From JAABRU01 sp050180235 (GTDB lineage Bacteria > Desulfobacterota > Desulfobacteria > Desulfobacterales > Desulfococcaceae), in contig JBFXEJ010000047.1 in the NCBI GenBank assembly GCA_050180235.1, forward strand, positions 1-43,758: DNA of 43,758 bases, given 5' to 3'. Position numbers and translations under genes: made by a program. Every line of letters begins with the position of its first letter. Position 1 is the first letter of the stretch. Shown one piece after another: positions 42,410 through 43,758 of this stretch. The notes below the pieces were generated by a model. It searched no databases and was not told the origin of the DNA. It worked only from the letters and a program-made list of their open reading frames with translations.

Positions 42410-43045
42410 ACCTTCTTTAATTGTTGGGTTTCGTCCCTCAACCCAATCTACCTGCTTTTGAAAATCATATGAAGCAACTTCATGACGAAGCCCTGCTTCA
42501 TCCTCTTCCGTAAGATCAAAGCGTTCCCCGCATGTAAGCAGCCACTTCGTTATCCGTGCTTTGTACCCGAACAAATCCACATAAACTGTCGAATACCGAT
42601 GCAGATTCGGCGGAGTCCCGATCTCTCCGAGGTAGGCATCCTGAGTAATAAACCGTGCCGTATCCGGGTCGTAATACCTCGCCCCGAAATAAATCAGCCC
42701 GGTCTTCCCATCATGCTCCTGCCCCGTGAATATCTGCCGGTTGACGATTTCCCCGGTCTGATTCTTTATGTGTCCCCACGGATCAAGAGTGTAACTCACC
42801 TTCACACCGCCGGTACTGTCGGTGAGATTCACGGTGCTTCCGAGAGCGTCATGGTGATAATACTGCCGTTCCATTCCGGTCTCAAGGCTGATCTGCCGAT
42901 GTCCGTAGCGGTAATGCGCGAGAAGGCTGTTATCGGAAGAATTGCGTTTCTCCAAGGAAAGCATTGCCGTCATAGAAATATTCCACATCCCCGCGTTCGC
43001 TGCTGCGGTGGCGGATATGTCGGGAGATTCATGAGGAAGTTTCGT
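42410..43045 (-). pseudogene. Frameshifted RHS core with truncated C-terminal tip
   Basis: One frame upstream of 42960 reads RSSERGDVEYFYDGNA; from there the RHS sequence continues in another frame as LSLEKRNSSDNSLLAHYRYG and on, so a frameshift lies near 42960. The core hallmarks YYHHDALGSTVNLTD and YFGARYYDPDTARFITQDAY are clear. Compared with the usual HRYLYAYANPTVYVD the joint LHRYSTVYVD lacks about six residues. After the core a toxin-like tip (FGYKARITKWLLTCGERFDL and on to VEGRNPTIKEG) stops in a repeat. Not functional as it stands. Confidence 0.75.
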
Positions 43046-43111
43046 GCTCTCATTTTTTAAAGAATTGGTTTTCGATGACGTGTTGCCGTTGCTATCATAT
43101 AGCTAACCTTA

Positions 43112-43220
43112 ATCATTCGTGGAAAAATTCCGATTCCCATGAATAAATTCATGGGCTATTCATAATTATCAATAGCCCATATCTTAAGATATGGGGGAAA
43201 AAACGGTTTTCCACGAATCA
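43112..43220. repeat. Multi-hairpin inverted-repeat element
   Basis: ATTCGTGGAAAA at the left pairs with TTTTCCACGAAT at the right (about 43115-43218). Inside are CCCATGAAT/ATTCATGGG, GGGCTATT/AATAGCCC and the palindrome CCCATATCTTAAGATATGGG. No coding. A folded small element or structured RNA. Confidence 0.6.
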
Positions 43221-43283
43221 GAGAGGAAAGCTATAGGTGTAAGAAATTTTGGGACATCATACTCATTTTCAAATGATATTCCA

Positions 43284-43649
43284 TTAGCTCTTCTTACTAT
43301 GTTTTGTTTTTTTGATTTTTGTCCCTCCCCCCTTTTTTTTATTCTTATATCCGCTATACTCTACAGGTGGGACTTCAACAATATATGGCCATCTTCTGCC
43401 CGAAATGTTTCCATAGGGGAATTCTTCGACGGTACCTTTTTTCAAAGGCAGGCCAGGATTATCCGATTCAAGCCAGAAGAGCTTGCCTTGTTTGACCCAA
43501 TACGGCAAATCCCACCATAAATCCGAATCAGTGCCTTTTTTAAATGGCCAGACAAAAAACGAATGTCGTTCAATATCCGGTTCATAATTTCTTAACCGAT
43601 CCAACAGTTCTTCTTTATGTTTTTCCGGTGCATAATAGACCTCCTGCAA
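43284..43649 (-). CDS. Small unknown protein, Trp-rich with Lys-rich tail
   Basis: 121 aa. MQEVYYAPEKHKEELLDRLR, then a Trp-rich middle (FFVWPFKKGTDSDLWWDLPYW, VKQGKLFWLE) and a C-terminal Lys/Gly-rich tail. GGAGG (43653-43649 region) lies directly ahead of the start. No family recognised. It precedes the RHS remnant on the same strand, so an associated immunity or tip gene is possible. Confidence 0.5.
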   Translation of the reverse strand: MQEVYYAPEKHKEELLDRLRNYEPDIERHSFFVWPFKKGTDSDLWWDLPYWVKQGKLFWLESDNPGLPLKKGTVEEFPYGNISGRRWPYIVEVPPVEYSGYKNKKKGGGTKIKKTKHSKKS

Positions 43650-43732
43650 AACTCCAAAATTTGAATTAACAGAAGATTTCTGATATTTATTTCTGAGAAT
43701 TTGCGACTGACAGAACAGGAGAAAATAAGCTT

Positions 43733-43758
43733 ATGCTCACAGTTGGGAAACCGGCCCG
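43733..43758 (+). CDS. Possible gene start at the window edge
   Basis: An ATG at 43733 follows AGGAG about 12 nt upstream and is open to the window end (eight codons). Nothing more can be said. Confidence 0.25.

Overview
The window looks like a chromosomal segment from a Gram-negative bacterium with an outer membrane: it carries an LptE-type lipoprotein and LpxK. The clutter of small inverted-repeat elements, decayed RHS fragments, two chemoreceptors, a kinase-like protein, a hybrid histidine kinase and a SpoIIE/STAS pair would fit a large-genome Desulfobacterota (Desulfonema/Desulfococcus-like). That placement is inference from gene content and style; there is no rRNA, and I saw no tRNA.

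Region 1 (1-7530) is accessory. It opens with a 127-bp exact copy of part of the metallopeptidase gene at 7663-8643. Next come a candidate c-di-GMP-type riboswitch whose 3' strand also forms a terminator, several inverted-repeat elements and a cluster of large hairpins. Then comes a translationally coupled three-gene operon: a CARDB-domain protein, a 1090-aa C25 (gingipain-like) cysteine peptidase ending in a cysteine-every-sixth-residue repeat, and a radical SAM/SPASM enzyme with a PqqD-like N-terminus. The last two genes are clearly GC-richer by eye than their surroundings. A second hairpin cluster, resembling an integron attC site, lies just downstream. This operon is the best candidate for a little-described system: a ribosomally made, radical-SAM-modified peptide domain fused to a protease.

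Region 2 (7600-24100) lies almost entirely on the minus strand. In transcription order it carries a kinase-like protein, a dCache chemoreceptor, an AAA/PD-(D/E)XK gene boxed by inverted repeats, a U32-like Fe-S protein, a PAS-SpoIIE-HATPase regulator, a chemoreceptor with CZB-like zinc sites, a STAS antagonist, YbaK, a TPR protein, pantothenate kinase CoaX, a hairpin-dense intergenic stretch and an MA-type metallopeptidase. The SpoIIE/HATPase protein and the STAS protein are plausible partners in a partner-switching pathway.

Region 3 (24600-35100) lies mostly on the plus strand: thioredoxin, an unknown protein, a hybrid histidine kinase, a HAD hydrolase, LptE, S20 (minus), a secreted trypsin with dockerin-like repeats, LpxK, a DUF523-DUF1722 protein and a PNPOx-like flavoprotein. 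Short repeat elements lie between many of these genes and in one case supply a gene's stop codon.

Region 4 (35100-43758) is a repeat-rich accessory zone: a 1.25-kb direct duplication of an unknown gene around a HEAT-like gene, a low-GC gene abutting a composite inverted-repeat element, RHS fragments, an Rpn-family nuclease and small unknown genes.
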